From Symbiodinium microadriaticum (lineage: Eukaryota > Sar > Dinophyceae > Suessiales > Symbiodiniaceae), in assembly GCA_001939145.1 (NCBI GenBank), contig LSRX01000079.1, positions 94,652-158,651 of the forward strand: DNA of 64,000 bases, given 5' to 3'. Shown one piece after another: positions 45,659 through 54,929 of the stretch. Numbering within the stretch: position 1 is the stretch's first letter; the number at the start of each line of letters is the position of its first letter. Made by a program: the position numbers and the translations under genes. The notes beneath the pieces are model-generated. The model was not told where the DNA came from, made no database searches, and saw only the letters and a list, made by a program, of their open reading frames with translations.

Positions 45659-46579
45659 ATGGAGCCCGTGCCGCATGCTCTAGGACTCGCTGTGCCGCAG
45701 GCCAGTGTAACTCCTGCCTTCTGGCCCTGTGTGGGACTGGAGGGCTCAACGAAAAGACCCCGTGGTAAGCTCTTCCAGAGGAGCTTGGGTTTTACCGGAC
45801 TTGTAGCAGCAGCGGCCGCCCGACATGGATACAGCAAGGCACGATTCCGAGCTGTAAGCGAGGTGGAGCTTCCCTTGGACTCACTCACCGAAGTGGAGGG
45901 GAGCTATGCCAAAGATCTGCCACCCGAAAGGCTGCAGGAGGCCAAGCGAGTGTTTCCGGAGGTGAACCTGCAGGCAGAGGGACTTCGGCTGATGAGCGAA
46001 GATCCACCGGTCCTCCTGTTGGAGGGTATCCTGTCCGATGAAGAATGTGCGGGCTTTGTGGATTCCATGCGTGACAAGGATGGCAACTTCCCTGAAAGGC
46101 TTGGTCAGGCGAATATTGATGTGCCCGGCTGGCTTACGCCGCTCAGGACAGCATTTCGAGGCGTTCCCGTCCTGGACTGGCTCGGCAACCCCACAGTGCG
46201 TTGGACGTACAAGAGCCGATGCTTGCTGGATGTTTATCTGCAGAAGGTGCGTGACCGGTGTGGCCTCGATGTGAGCTATGGTCAGGCCAACATCAAGCAC
46301 TATCGCAAGGAGCAGTGGCTGCCTGTGCACATTGACTACAATCGCGCAACGTTGATGACGTACCTGAACGACGTAGCCGATGGTGGCCATACCCTGTTCC
46401 CAACCTTGGGAATAAAAGTCAAGCCCTCGAAAGGGAGTGCCTTGATTTGGCCCAACCAACCTCCCCTCAAACATGCAGGGGACCGTGTCATGCAGGGTGA
46501 GAAGTGGATTATTTTCTACAACTGGCCGGCCGCGGATAATTGGGAGTATGATGACAATTTTGAGTTCAATGCCGACTGA
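45659..46579 (+). CDS. prolyl-4-hydroxylase-like 2-oxoglutarate/Fe(II) oxygenase, copy 1
   Basis: Intronless, 306 codons from ATG 45659. This start is preferred to the in-frame one at 45485 because the spliced-leader remnants lie between them and the second copy has a frame break there. Iron ligands: His224 and Asp226 in VHIDYN, and His272 in LKHAGD; Lys282 in GEKW is the expected 2-oxoglutarate anchor. YLNDVADGGHTLFPTLG and VKPSKGSALIW are typical of the P4H catalytic core, which hydroxylates prolyl residues with Fe(II), O2 and 2-oxoglutarate. Residues 1-60 are basic and Ala-rich, perhaps a targeting sequence, but no clear signal peptide is seen. The lack of introns and the leader remnants suggest origin by retroposition. 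Copy 2 lies 860 bases downstream. Confidence 0.82.
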   Translation: MEPVPHALGLAVPQASVTPAFWPCVGLEGSTKRPRGKLFQRSLGFTGLVAAAAARHGYSKARFRAVSEVELPLDSLTEVEGSYAKDLPPERLQEAKRVFPEVNLQAEGLRLMSEDPPVLLLEGILSDEECAGFVDSMRDKDGNFPERLGQANIDVPGWLTPLRTAFRGVPVLDWLGNPTVRWTYKSRCLLDVYLQKVRDRCGLDVSYGQANIKHYRKEQWLPVHIDYNRATLMTYLNDVADGGHTLFPTLGIKVKPSKGSALIWPNQPPLKHAGDRVMQGEKWIIFYNWPAADNWEYDDNFEFNAD

Positions 46580-47370
46580 CCTTTGCAGCCTCCTGCTTCA
46601 ATCAGCATAAAAGAAGCTGCAGCGCATGTTCGGTGTGCGTAGAATCCGGTGTTCGAGCAGACTTCGTGCCTTGTACTATAATAGCTGGTCAAGCCTAGCG
46701 CAGTGAAGCTTTGCCTCGAAGGTATGCAGATTCCGAGCGCAGTAGTGTGCCGAAGCCCGCTGTTTCAGAAAACGCAAAGAAGGATCGGTAAAGCCGAATG
46801 CTGCAGCACGCCGCAACTAATTACATGGCATGCTTCCTGCGCTGCGAAGCCTGACAGGCCACCAACGTGAACAGCATCTGCTGCGATGAAGGTGATTCAT
46901 GTTGGTTTAAGAGCGAGAAAGTTGCTGCGCACCGGACCACAAACTCGCAGCACTGTCCGTCAATGAGACAGATCGGCGGGTGACCAAAAAATTGGTCTGA
47001 TATGTCCACTCCGCCGATGCATGCTTGCTACTGACCAGGCCGAACGCCTACCGTTATTCGCCGTAGCCGTGTGACAGCCATCTGGGCTGTATGCAGCTGA
47101 CGGAAGTCGTCAGTGACACATTACATCATAGATCTGAGAAAACAGTTGTTCTCTGGACAGCAAGCTAACTAACACCATGCAGAACAGTTGCCACGCAGCA
47201 CCCCCACACCGGAAAGCCGCCGGAAAGCCTATCGTCAAACCATTGGTGGTTAGCCATGCTCGGCCTGGCCCAAGGGCGTCTGCAGAATGCCTGCCTCACC
47301 GTCCCTTGATGTACTCAAGAGGGCAGGGGTTTTCAAGCTTCCATGTCTGAGTCTTTTCAGCCTAGCGCCA
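46580..47370. other. spacer between the two oxygenase genes
   Basis: No homology is apparent between the 3' flanks of the two copies: similarity stops at the stop codon. The spacer holds the 3' UTR of copy 1 and presumably the promoter or processing signals for copy 2. No gene seen. Confidence 0.5.
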
Positions 47371-47409
47371 GCGCAGCCAGTGTGAACGCAAGCCTTTTGC
47401 AACCCTGCG

Positions 47410-47427
47410 TTGGCTCAAGGGCTCAAG
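47410..47427 (+). other. stacked spliced-leader remnants, copy 2
   Basis: The same TTGGCTCAAG plus GGCTCAAG pair as in copy 1, at the same distance from the start codon. Since about 40 bases upstream of it are also shared, the tandem pair arose by DNA duplication after the retroposition. Confidence 0.55.
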
Positions 47428-47439
47428 TCAACACATGCA

Positions 47440-48360
47440 ATGGAGCCCGTGCCGCACGCGCTAGGACTCGCTGTGCCGCAGGCCAGTGTAACTCCTGCCT
47501 TCTGGCCCTGTGTGGGACTGGAGGGCTCAACGAAAAGACCCCGTGGTAAGCTCTTCCAGAGGAGCTTGGGTTTTACCGGACTTGTAGCAGCAGCGGCCGC
47601 CCGACATGGATACAGCAAGGCACGATTCCGAGCTGTAAGCGAGGTGGAGCTTCCCTTGGACTCACTCACCGAAGTGGAGGGGAGCTATGCCAAAGATCTG
47701 CCACCCGAAAGGCTGCAGGAGGCCAAGCGAGTGTTTCCGGAGGTGAACCTGCAGGCAGAGGGACTTCGGCTGATGAGCGAAGATCCACCGGTCCTCCTGT
47801 TGGAGGGTATCCTGTCCGATGAAGAATGTGCGGGCTTTGTGGATTCCATGCGTGACAAGGATGGCAACTTCCCTGAAAGGCTTGGTCAGGCGAATATTGA
47901 TGTGCCCGGCTGGCTTACGCCGCTCAGGACAGCATTTCGAGGCGTTCCCGTCCTGGACTGGCTCGGCAACCCCACAGTGCGTTGGACGTACAAGAGCCGA
48001 TGCTTGCTGGATGTTTATCTGCAGAAGGTGCGTGACCGGTGTGGCCTCGATGTGAGCTATGGTCAGGCCAACATCAAGCACTATCGCAAGGAGCAGTGGC
48101 TGCCTGTGCACATTGACTACAATCGAGCAACGTTGTTGACATACCTGAACGACGTAGCCGATGGTGGCCATACCCTGTTCCCAACCTTGGGAATAAAAGT
48201 CAAGCCCTCAAAAGGGAGTGCCTTGATTTGGCAAAATCAGCCTCCTCTCAAGCATGCGGCGGACCGTGTCATGCAGGGTGAGAAGTGGATTATTTTCTAC
48301 AACTGGCCAGCCACAGATAACTGGGAATATGATGACAATTTTGAATTCAATGCCGACTGA
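47440..48360 (+). CDS. prolyl-4-hydroxylase-like 2-oxoglutarate/Fe(II) oxygenase, copy 2
   Basis: Also 306 codons, no introns, all catalytic residues kept (HxD, distal His, GEKW). It differs from copy 1 at four residues: Met to Leu in ATLMTYLN, Pro to Gln in LIWPNQ, Gly to Ala in KHAGD, and Ala to Thr in WPAADNW. Upstream of the leader remnant a run of five T in copy 1 is four T here, and a stop follows in frame (TGA 47383-47385), so a protein starting further upstream could not be made from this copy. That supports ATG 47440 as the start in both. Differences are confined to the two ends (see findings). Likely expressed as a separate trans-spliced mRNA. Confidence 0.82.
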   Translation: MEPVPHALGLAVPQASVTPAFWPCVGLEGSTKRPRGKLFQRSLGFTGLVAAAAARHGYSKARFRAVSEVELPLDSLTEVEGSYAKDLPPERLQEAKRVFPEVNLQAEGLRLMSEDPPVLLLEGILSDEECAGFVDSMRDKDGNFPERLGQANIDVPGWLTPLRTAFRGVPVLDWLGNPTVRWTYKSRCLLDVYLQKVRDRCGLDVSYGQANIKHYRKEQWLPVHIDYNRATLLTYLNDVADGGHTLFPTLGIKVKPSKGSALIWQNQPPLKHAADRVMQGEKWIIFYNWPATDNWEYDDNFEFNAD

Positions 48361-50500
48361 CATGCGCCCCATGTGCCATGTTCGTAGCCTGTTAGACTTC
48401 CAGCACAGCAGAGCATGAACAAACGTGTGCCCTGTCTCTTCGACTGCTTGCTGGTGCCATTCCTGACATATTCGCCGAGACTGCATTGCCAAAATATGGA
48501 GCGCAAGAAGCTTTGCTAGTACTAGCACTTGCTGTAGCAATGCTTGAACCTATAGCCTGCCCTAGGTACAGCGACGAGCTCCGCAGCCGCGCGGGTCTCG
48601 ACGATGATGATGCACCAAGGATTAGTTTTCCAAGAGGGCAGGAAGAAAGGAAGGGAGACAGACATCGACAAAGACACGACAGGCCCTTCAAATTATCTCT
48701 GCTGCAGCAGAGCTGACATACAGTGCTCACTTAGGGCTTCTGGCATGTGCCCGTGCTCCTGGAGACCCGCTGGCTTTCCAGCACAGGCGGGCCTTCCGTG
48801 TTGCGCTTGGGTTACAAAGCCCCAACGTACCTACAATGCTTCGCCCATCTTGAGATGGTGCCACGACGATGGCGCAGTTGTCGTTTCAAAAGCCAACTAG
48901 GCAGAGATAGCATGAATACTTCAAGCATGCTTAATACAGCCAATTGGTTGCAGATTGACAGCGCAACCCATTTCTCAGCATTCGGGCCCGGGAATGTTTT
49001 GGTTTGCACCGGGCTTAGTTCGCACAGTTCTCGTCAAATGCTGCATGCTGATGTAAGCAGATCTTGAATGATCTTGATTCCGCTGTCCGTTGTGCAGGTA
49101 TGCTCGCGAGGGCCCTATCGTCTGCGAAGACATTTTTTTGCCTCTCGCATGGCTAACTAGAGCGATTGCTAAGACGTTTGCGAGACAGCCTGCGTATTGA
49201 GTTGTTTGTCGAACTATTGTCAATGTGCATTGCTGATGTTTGGCCTTTCTTGCTGTATCTTCAAAGCTGCTTTGGCTCCAATCATGCTGTCATTCAGTGG
49301 CCATGAAAATGTGGCTTCTGATGCCGTGACATTTGGCAATGGGCAGACCTACCTCATCATCGATCGATGACTTGTTTCGCCAGACTCTTGCCGCAAGTTC
49401 TCCCGAGCGAACTTGATCCGACCCAAGAGACCTCGTGTGGCAGTGCCCCATTTTCGAGAGTGTGTTTCAGTTCAAGAGCCTGCGCAGTGCCTAGCCAGCC
49501 TGATAACCTTGTAGATGTTGAGCCCTCGAAGCCGATACTGCAAACCTAAATCCCGAGCCAAGAGTGGTTTCTGATTCGGTCAAAATGTGGCGATGTGTAG
49601 TCCGATGGAAATTCGGCGCCCGAAGCGACAGCGACTTTGTCTTCGCTCAGCAAGCGCGCTCCAGAAATGTTCGCCCCAACATGACTCTTGCGAAACCCGT
49701 TCAAAATGTAGACGCACTGGCTTCGCAATGCGCAGGGAAAGGACACCGTCACAGTTACAGCAGGAACATTCATTCTGACATGCATTGTTCAGAAAAAACT
49801 TTGGGTGTGCAAGTGAACTGCCAGAGGAAGAGTTTGGTGGAAATCCATGGCATCCTACAGAAGACTCGATCAGAGGCTCCCGTTTGAGGGTTGTGGTTTG
49901 TGACAGAGGCTCGGTTTCCAAGTTCACAGAGTAAAGGGCTAACCCGAAGTTGCCTCTGCCTGTGAAGACTCGTCTGGGTGATCCAGCACTGGCTGCAATT
50001 GCTGACTTGGCCCGCAGCCACTGATCCGAGCATTGCTTGGCCGCGGTACATGCAGTGCACTCCCGTATCGGGTCGGCATATGTCGGCATGTCCTTATGAC
50101 GGAAAAGTAGTGCAGGAATGTCAGGACGGGTAAAGTGGTATCCTTGGCACCAGGTGGAAGCCAAGAAGTCAGAGCTGCGGGAGTTGGTTGGGGACCACTA
50201 CCGCCACTCGGAGAAAACCGCAAGAGGTCTTTGTTTGGACTTCCACGCCTCGTGAGTTGGAGGGATGAAATCCAGGTTCAGGTCTCAGCGAGTCGGCACC
50301 TTCCAAGGAAGCGTCCTGGAGTCCTCGGACCACATCCGGGCAATGTCAGAGTGTGTCTCGGTCCGCGGTCAGGCCGCGAGGAGAAGCTGGACATGAACGC
50401 ACTGAAACATGTAAGAGCTCAAAGCTCCAGTCGCGAGTGTCTATCTTGCGATTGAGATGACCGCAAAGCCTGCCTGCAAGCAGTTGTGCGAGAGGCTCTG
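48361..50500. other. mostly unassigned; possible short exon at 49937-50024
   Basis: A + frame at 49937-50024 reads NPKLPLPVKTRLGDPALAAI, then ADLARSH and TGA, after an aaag acceptor, and could be a terminal exon. A - strand frame (49580-50164) overlaps it, so the strand is not certain. No other signal is clear. Confidence 0.3.
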
Positions 50501-50504
50501 CCGC

Positions 50505-51010
50505 GGCGGGATAGGGGTAAAACAACTATTTAAGGGGTCAAACAACTATTCAAGGGATCAAAAAAAGTATTAAAGGATCAAAAAAAGATTCCTATTTTAT
50601 AAGCAGAATACAAAAAGAGAATGGAACAACACAAAGCATAAACACCTGTCCCAGGGATGCAAAAAACTCCTCCAAGCAAAATCTACAAAGCAAGACGGAA
50701 AGAAAAAAGCAACGAAAGAAGCAACTAAAGAAAGAAAGAAAAAAGAACAACAAACAGAAACACAGAAAGAAGGACTGCTAATGTAGGAAAGACAGAACTA
50801 AAGAAGAACAACTAAGTAAGTAAATGAACAACGACAACATAAACAAAGAAAAGTAGAAAGAAAGCAAGACGGAACGAGACAGCAATTCAGCGCAGAGAGA
50901 AAGAACACGGAAAGACAGAAAGAAAGAACGACTGGAAGGTATAGAGAATGGACGAGCGAACAAAACGAATGAAGCAAGAAAGACAGAAAGACCAGCAACT
51001 CAGCACAGAG
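50505..51010. repeat. A/purine-rich tract with inverted GATCAAAAA words and degenerate (GAAA)n
   Basis: At 50510-50590 words such as ggatcaaaaaaag and gggatcaaaaaaag repeat; they are the reverse complement of the TTTTTGATCC motif at 10.5 kb. From 50690 to 51000 the + strand is a degenerate gaaagaaag tract, giving false Leu/Phe/Ser frames on the - strand. Confidence 0.75.
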
Positions 51011-51224
51011 AAGTTAGATCCTTACTAAGGATCCTAAGTCATTACAAATGTACTTGCCTTATTGAAAATCTAGTTACTTACGCCCATGCACTCCTTGCAG
51101 ACAGTAAGCATAAAGAAAGATATCTTCTTCAACCATCAAGCGGAAACCTTTATTGCCAGAGCTTGATTTCGTGCGTTTTCTCGGGATGATAACGATGACG
51201 ATGATGATGAGAATGTTGAGGATG

Positions 51225-51375
51225 AGGATGTATATGTATATGTATAAGTGTATACGTATATGCATACGGCTGTATATTACATGTACATACACATATATAT
51301 ATATACATACATATACATATGCATATATATATATGGGGACATGCAAATGTGTGTATATATATACACATACATGTA
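51225..51375. repeat. (TATG)n/(AT)n/(ACAT)n microsatellite
   Basis: Alternating atgtatatgtat, acatatat and gtgtatatat words over about 150 bases. Open frames rich in Tyr/Ile are repeat-driven. Confidence 0.85.
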
Positions 51376-51499
51376 CGCCCACATGTATGTAAACCCATCC
51401 CCTAGCCCCCATCCCCGCTCGAAACAGGCCAAGCCAAGTCAAGCATTGTAAAAGGAACATGGTGTACACAAATAACACCCTTTGAGCATATTAAATGTT

Positions 51500-52010
51500 G
51501 AGCCATGCGAACCTGCTTCAAAGAATGCTGCATTCTGTTTGCAAATCGGGGGCTGCGGCCCACAGTTCCCTGCTCTTCTTTAATTTTAGGCCATGCGAAG
51601 CTGCTTCAAAGAATGGCGCCCCATGAATGGACATTCCTCCAAGCAGCCTTTCTACGAGCATTCTGTTTGCAAACGCGGGGAAGGGCTGCGCCCCCCAACC
51701 TCCCCCGGCTCTTTTTGAGTTCGAATTTTGCTTGAAAGGGCAGCATGCCGTCAACGGACATGTGTTTCCTTCATGAAGCCTTTCGAAAAAACCAATCATC
51801 CGCCCTGCTCCTTTAAGCCGTGCCAACCTGCCTCAAAGAATGCGTCCTTTCTATGAGCAGTCTGTTTACAAATGCAGGGGGGGCCACCCCCACTCAACCC
51901 CCCGCTACTAATCCATGCAAAGCTGCCTCAAAAATGGCGCACCCTCAGTGGACATTCCTTCAAGCAGGAGCATTCTGTTGGCAAGTGCAGTGGGCACCCC
52001 GCTTGGTTTT
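51500..52010. repeat. degenerate tandem minisatellite, four main copies
   Basis: A block beginning ccatgcgaagctgcttcaa, or a close variant, starts at about 51502, 51591, 51816 and 51911. Longer copies continue with a cattcctccaagcag segment, cattctgtttgcaaa and a GC-rich end (ggggctgcgcccccc). A partial copy lies at 51741-51790. Spacing is irregular, so partial deletions have occurred. Confidence 0.65.
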
Positions 52011-52329
52011 CTTTCCGCGCAGGCTTGTTTTCAAGAGCGATGTGCTACGCCCTCCCATTCTTTTGCTATCCGAAACCGAGAAGAGAAGGAGACCGGTACC
52101 GCCAGCCGTGATGAGAACATATGAGAATATGAGAAGTGGCCTCCAGCAGAGTGATGAGAGCGCGCTAACCATGCACTCAAAGCTCAAAGCAACTATTCGT
52201 TGTTTCTTGATTTGTGCGTGGCCTTCATTGGTAGGTGTGTTTGCAGGGAGGAAGCAGCAATAGCTTGATACAAATAGCACGGCCAGAAAGAATTCCCCCT
52301 CGAGTACTGGCGGGTTCTGTTGGATTGAC

Positions 52330-52672
52330 AAAATTGCACTGGCGGGATTCATGAGGGATATGAGGGGTCGTGTCTAAGACATATGAGGGAGCGTGTCTAA
52401 TGTATGTATGTATGTATGTATGTATGTATGTATGTATATATATATATATATATATATATAATTGTGTATATATATATATATATATATATAATGAACAGGA
52501 CTCGCCAGATCAGGGGGCATGTTTAAGATATACGATGGACCAGAATCGCTGGTGAGGGGCCGGGCTTAAGATAAAGGATGAATGGGAATCGCAAAGTAAC
52601 GGGGCATCTTTGAGATATATGATGAACCGGAATCGCCAAATGAGGGGGCGTGTTTAAGAAATACATGCCAGC
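52330..52672. repeat. tandem repeat of about 44 bp interrupted by (GTAT)n(AT)n
   Basis: Units of 42-45 bases resembling gaaccggaatcgccaaatga then gggggcgtgtttaagatata occur at about 52493, 52536, 52579 and 52623, with a poorer copy at 52335-52398. A (GTAT)n/(AT)n microsatellite, 52399-52492, sits between the poor copy and the rest. Confidence 0.7.
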
Positions 52673-52689
52673 AAAAAGAGAAAAGCAAA

Positions 52690-52761
52690 CAAACACACAC
52701 ACACACACACACACTCACTCACTCACTCACTCACTCACTCACTCACTCACTCACTCACTCA

Positions 52762-52799
<38 letters not shown>

Positions 52800-52816
52800 C
52801 ACTCACTCACACACGG
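52690..52816. repeat. compound (AC)n(ACTC)n(AC)n microsatellite
   Basis: (AC)n, then (ACTC)n, then (AC)n, then a short (CTCA) block. The change of unit is symmetric about the centre. The + frame reads Thr-His and Leu-Thr-His-Ser; not coding. Confidence 0.95.
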
Positions 52817-53510
52817 ACGGGCGCGGCCGGAATGTTTTCCGGACCAGAGCCAAGCTCTCCCCCAAGTATTGGCGCTTTTCAGGCACGGAGCGAAGATTCT
52901 CACGCGCGGCCGGAAGGATTTACACCCCGAGTTCTAGCGGGTTCTGTTAGACTGGCAAATCCCTCCACCTGGAACGCGCGTTATCCTGGGTCCTCTCTGG
53001 TCTCTGTTTTGCTTACAAGATAATACAAGATAGGAATAGTCTACTTAGTTTTTGTTGATCCCTAACATAGTTCTTTGTCTTTTAATTGCTCTATTTTGCT
53101 TACAGATTGAGGAGTACTTTTTTGGATCCCTTGAAGAACTTTTCAAACTAGTCGTTCAAAATTTGTTGATGCCTCACCCTGCCTCGGCCCCGTGAGAGCT
53201 AGGTGCCTCCATGGTCGCTCAGAAGGCGGAGAAAGCGGATGAGCTGATTGCCACGATGCATCTTTGCAAGAAGTTGGGGAAAGTATAGGCGAAGGATTCG
53301 AGGTGGAGGTTCCGCAAGAATCAGCAAGGACGCTCCCAGGAATGTGCAGACTACGCCGCGCTGGAGAGCCTCGAGTCCCCTGTTCTAGCCCCTCGCAACG
53401 ACATGTGAACTTATAGTTATGCCACAGCTTGTGTTTTTATCACAGTAATGGTGAAAAGCAAAAGTAAGCTTGAAACATCGTCTTGCAAATAGACTCCGAA
53501 CATTCTGCGG

Positions 53511-53840
53511 TCACCATGGCATGATGTCCGCTAGTCTTCGGCTGCTTGTTGGCTCCTTGTTCCTGTGCTGGAGAGTAGCAAAGCTGAGGCGGGAGCTGGC
53601 AGCGAGTCCGCCTGTAGAGGATGGGGAAGGCTGTGCTTGCTGGTTCGGGGTTTCGGGTGGAGGAGTCTTGCCTTTGGGGTTTGGTGACTGCGTTGGTGAG
53701 TGGTTTCGTGGTCTTCGGCGTTTGGGCTTTGGAGCCACGTGCATTTCGCATTTTTGCGGCTGCAGAGGCATCTTCTCAACCCAACTGCTAATTTCTGCCG
53801 CAACCTGCGATGCGGCTTTGGACCCCAGAGCAAGGAGACA
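53511..53840 (-). CDS. possible - strand exon with a Pro-rich tail
   Basis: The - strand frame ending in TGA at 53511-53513 reads AASQVAAEISSWVEKMPLQP, then VAPKPKRRRPRNHSPTQSPN, then a Pro/Ser/Gln-rich stretch. Codon use is coherent over about 110 codons and the end looks like a disordered, basic C-terminal tail. A GTCCAAAG acceptor could start it near 53825. The opposite strand also has a long frame here, Gly/Cys-rich and less convincing. No family recognised. Confidence 0.38.
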   Translation of the reverse strand, partial: CLLALGSKAASQVAAEISSWVEKMPLQPQKCEMHVAPKPKRRRPRNHSPTQSPNPKGKTPPPETPNQQAQPSPSSTGGLAASSRLSFATLQHRNKEPTSSRRLADIMPW

Positions 53841-54793
53841 AAAAGTAGTTGATTGAGACGCGGCGAAACACAAGACCACGCAAGGCCAATACAACTTTTG
53901 AAGAGTCACTCTTCCGAAATTTTTTTCGCACATTGCCAAAGCCAAGCATACCCGCCTGACGAGCCCCTTTACGGCCACCTGACAGCCTCCTGTTCCGCTA
54001 CGAAGTCAGGATGGTTGATTTCATACATACGCTCTGCCTCTCGCTGCAAGCTCTTGTCTTGAGGTTCTCCGGTCGCCGAAGATACAGTATCTCGGCAGAC
54101 GTGGCGGGTTACGGTGTGTTGCGATCTGACAGAACCGCTTGGCTGCCTTGGCTTTGCCTGCTTGGTCGTGAGTTTTTGTGCGACTTGATCCGTGCACCCC
54201 GTGTGTGTCCACTGCAAAGATCGCATGCGTGCAGTTCTGATCATGAGAAACGGGTGGCGGACGATGGGAGTTTGTGTAGTTCTTGCGCTACAACTCTGCA
54301 AGCTTCGAATCTAGAGAAGCATGAACAGTGCCGCACTGAACTGCTGGATGGTTGAGTGCTCTAGTACATTGCAGTTGGTGAGTTTGCGGCGTGATTGGAG
54401 CAGGTGGAAATGCTCCCAAGCATGTGCCATGGTCACTGTTGTCCAAACAGATCATATTTTGCCAGATGAACAGCTGTGGCATGTCAATGTACCATCCTAG
54501 TTTTAATCGTAATCTGCCCGAATCCATCCGAGACACACCCCCTCTGTGAGCCGCCATCAGGAATTTCTCCTTTGCGAAAGACTCGCAGAGCTTCTAGATT
54601 TGCCGGAGAGGGTGGCTCGTGCAGCATCTCATGCATGTGAGCGCAAGATCCCTCATCATAGAATTGGACTTCGACCGCTCTACAGTGCAGGTGCAGATCA
54701 GGATCAACTGAGAGTGCATGTACTCTCGAATTCTACGGAAATTTGCATGGATGATACAGCAACAAAGGTTATTAGTTACTAGTTGCGATTCAG

Positions 54794-54929
54794 AGTTCAG
54801 CGCAAGGCCCTCCATTCCCGGCCCAAATGGTTGGACGAAAGAGCCGCTGCAAAGGTCCGAGACTTGGTGGCCGACTTCAGCTTCGTCGAGGCTGCACGCG
54901 TGGCATTGGTCGACGCACCATCTTTGCAG
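54794..54929 (+). CDS. exon of an unrecognised gene
   Basis: The + frame reads VQRKALHSRPKWLDERAAAK, then VRDLVADFSFVEAARVALVD, then APSLQ, ending at CAG^gcggag (GC donor). The acceptor is at 54792-54793 or 54794-54795. Strong G/C-ending codon use. Adjacent exons were not found; nothing recognised in the flanking 54.0-54.8 and 54.9-56.7 kb. Confidence 0.42.

Noticed and set aside
47055..47075. CCGTAGCC word resembling the 5' end of the spliced leader
   Set aside because: Only eight bases match and the rest of the leader does not follow; expected by chance in 64 kb.
47343..47549. Frame of 68 codons overlapping the start of oxygenase copy 2
   Set aside because: It is the conserved 5' sequence read out of frame because of the one-base deletion; it has no homology of its own.
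52650..52937. Thr/His/Ser/Leu repeat frame of 95 codons
   Set aside because: Driven by the compound (AC)n/(ACTC)n array.
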